This document shows positions 6,172 through 6,777 of a stretch of 6,777 nt of DNA, piece after piece. Within the stretch, counting starts at the first letter, position 1, and each line of letters opens with the position of its first letter. Under the pieces are notes generated by a model, which had not been told where the DNA came from, made no database searches, and saw only the letters and a program-made list of their open reading frames with translations. Position numbers and translations under genes: made by a program. Origin of the DNA: Acidobacteriaceae bacterium (GTDB taxonomy: Bacteria; Acidobacteriota; Terriglobia; Terriglobales; Acidobacteriaceae); the NCBI GenBank assembly GCA_003164255.1, contig PLST01000273.1, forward strand, positions 6,000-12,776. The letters are read 5' to 3'.

Positions 6172-6193
6172 ACAAAAGTGTGTATTATGTGAT
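6160..6193. promoter_or_regulatory. Perfect 9+9 bp inverted repeat, candidate operator
   Basis: ATCACATAA (6160-6168) and TTATGTGAT (6185-6193) are exact reverse complements separated by 16 bases; the spacer contains a smaller dyad CAC-AAAA-GTG (6171-6180). The element sits in the most AT-rich part of the window, between two divergent genes, and overlaps the possible -10 of the aminotransferase promoter. The half-sites are in the opposite order to a CRP site (TGTGA-N6-TCACA), so it is not a simple CRP box. The regulator is unknown. A T-run does not follow, so it is not a terminator. Confidence 0.5.
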
Positions 6194-6248
6194 TATTCGC
6201 TACCGGAACTACAACCTACAACTTCATCCGGTCCGAAACGAGGGAAAA

Positions 6249-6777
6249 ATGATTCGGAAGACACGCCTCTTCACACCCGGCCCAACCCCGCTGCTTCCAG
6301 CCGCCCAGTTCGCCATGGCCGCTGCCGACATGCATCACCGTACGCCCGAGTTCCGCGCCCTCTTCCAAAAGGTGCTCGCCCAGCTCAAGGTTTTTGTCGG
6401 CACCAGGAACGACGTCCTTCTTCTCTCCTGTTCCGGCACCGGCGCCATGGAGGCCTCGGTCTCCAATCTCACCTCGCCCGGCGACCGCGTCCTGGTGCTC
6501 ACTGCCGGTAAATTCGGCGAGCGCTGGACCGGACTGGCCAAGGCCTTCGGCTGCGAAGTCGACGTGCTCTCCGCCCCCTACGGGCAGACCTTCGACCTCG
6601 CCGAAGTGAAAAAAGCGCTCAAGCCTGAGCACAAGGTGGTCTACACCCAGGCCACGGAAACCTCCACGGCCGTGCGCCACGATATTGAGGCCATCGCCAA
6701 GATCGTTAGCGCTACGGACTCCATCCTCGTCGTCGACGGCATTACCGGCCTCGGCACCACCCACTTCGACGTCGACG
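6249..6777 (+). CDS. Class V aminotransferase (alanine-glyoxylate/serine-pyruvate family), 3' end outside window
   Basis: An open frame runs from the ATG at 6249 to the right edge without a stop, giving 176 complete codons of a protein that is usually about 360-390 residues. The start MIRKTRLFTPGPTPL matches the TPGPTP opening typical of this PLP-dependent family. HHRTPEF (29-35) and SGTGAMEA (62-69), which lies in the cofactor-phosphate binding region, are also characteristic, as are ATETSTAV (135-142) and VVDGITGLG (161-169) with Asp163 expected to contact the pyridine nitrogen. The catalytic Lys lies beyond the window. Members transfer amino groups between alanine or serine and glyoxylate/pyruvate; the exact substrate cannot be read from this half. 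The start is supported by GAGGG (6240-6244) five bases upstream. It is divergent from yqeY. The protein is probably cytoplasmic. Confidence 0.92.
   Translation, partial: MIRKTRLFTPGPTPLLPAAQFAMAAADMHHRTPEFRALFQKVLAQLKVFVGTRNDVLLLSCSGTGAMEASVSNLTSPGDRVLVLTAGKFGERWTGLAKAFGCEVDVLSAPYGQTFDLAEVKKALKPEHKVVYTQATETSTAVRHDIEAIAKIVSATDSILVVDGITGLGTTHFDVD

Noticed and set aside
6160..6193. CRP/FNR-type binding site
   Set aside because: The TCACA and TGTGA half-sites are in reversed order and too far apart for the usual TGTGA-N6-TCACA arrangement.
6216..6764. Minus-strand open frame of 182 codons opposite the aminotransferase
   Set aside because: The plus-strand frame shows several aminotransferase motifs and runs unbroken to the window edge; the antisense frame is a shadow.

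Overview
The window is high-GC bacterial DNA with strongly GC-biased third codon positions. Its gene content fits a soil-type Gram-negative bacterium, most likely Acidobacteriota (Terriglobia). The reasons are a large DUF4382/DUF5666-like surface lipoprotein, an outer-membrane protein of the 'GPP-QTDDP-P' type, a 7TM-SpoIIE phosphatase and short uncharacterised membrane proteins. The phylum call is an inference from gene style and not from a marker gene.

Layout. Positions 1-472 hold no convincing gene. They look like an upstream regulatory or leader region with short repeats and two small hairpins just before the first gene. Positions 473-1909 (+) encode a 478-residue secreted lipoprotein, followed by a textbook intrinsic terminator at 1936-1975. 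Positions 2007-3404 (-) encode a membrane-anchored PP2C/SpoIIE-type phosphatase that converges on the lipoprotein gene. Positions 3483-5293 (-) form a compact three-gene operon in the order: exported outer-membrane beta-barrel protein (4418-5293), four-helix membrane protein (3827-4393), three-helix membrane protein (3483-3830). The last two overlap by ATGA. No strong terminator separates this operon from the phosphatase gene 78 bp further on, so all four minus-strand genes could be read through. Positions 5495-5977 (-) encode a GatB/YqeY-domain protein. Diverging from it across a 271-bp intergenic region is a class V aminotransferase of the alanine-glyoxylate/serine-pyruvate family, which starts at 6249 (+) and runs off the right edge.

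How they may work together. The three-gene envelope cassette is the least understood part: one outer-membrane and two inner-membrane proteins, translationally coupled, with no enzyme among them. The phosphatase would be expected to control an anti-anti-sigma (STAS) partner in response to a signal sensed by its 7TM region, but no STAS or anti-sigma gene is present here. YqeY and the aminotransferase look like ordinary housekeeping genes. The AT-rich region between them contains a perfect 9+9 bp inverted repeat overlapping a possible promoter. I found no CRISPR array, tRNA, rRNA, transposase or phage gene. Nothing in the window amounts to a clear new defence or metabolic system; the best candidate for unexplored biology is the envelope cassette.
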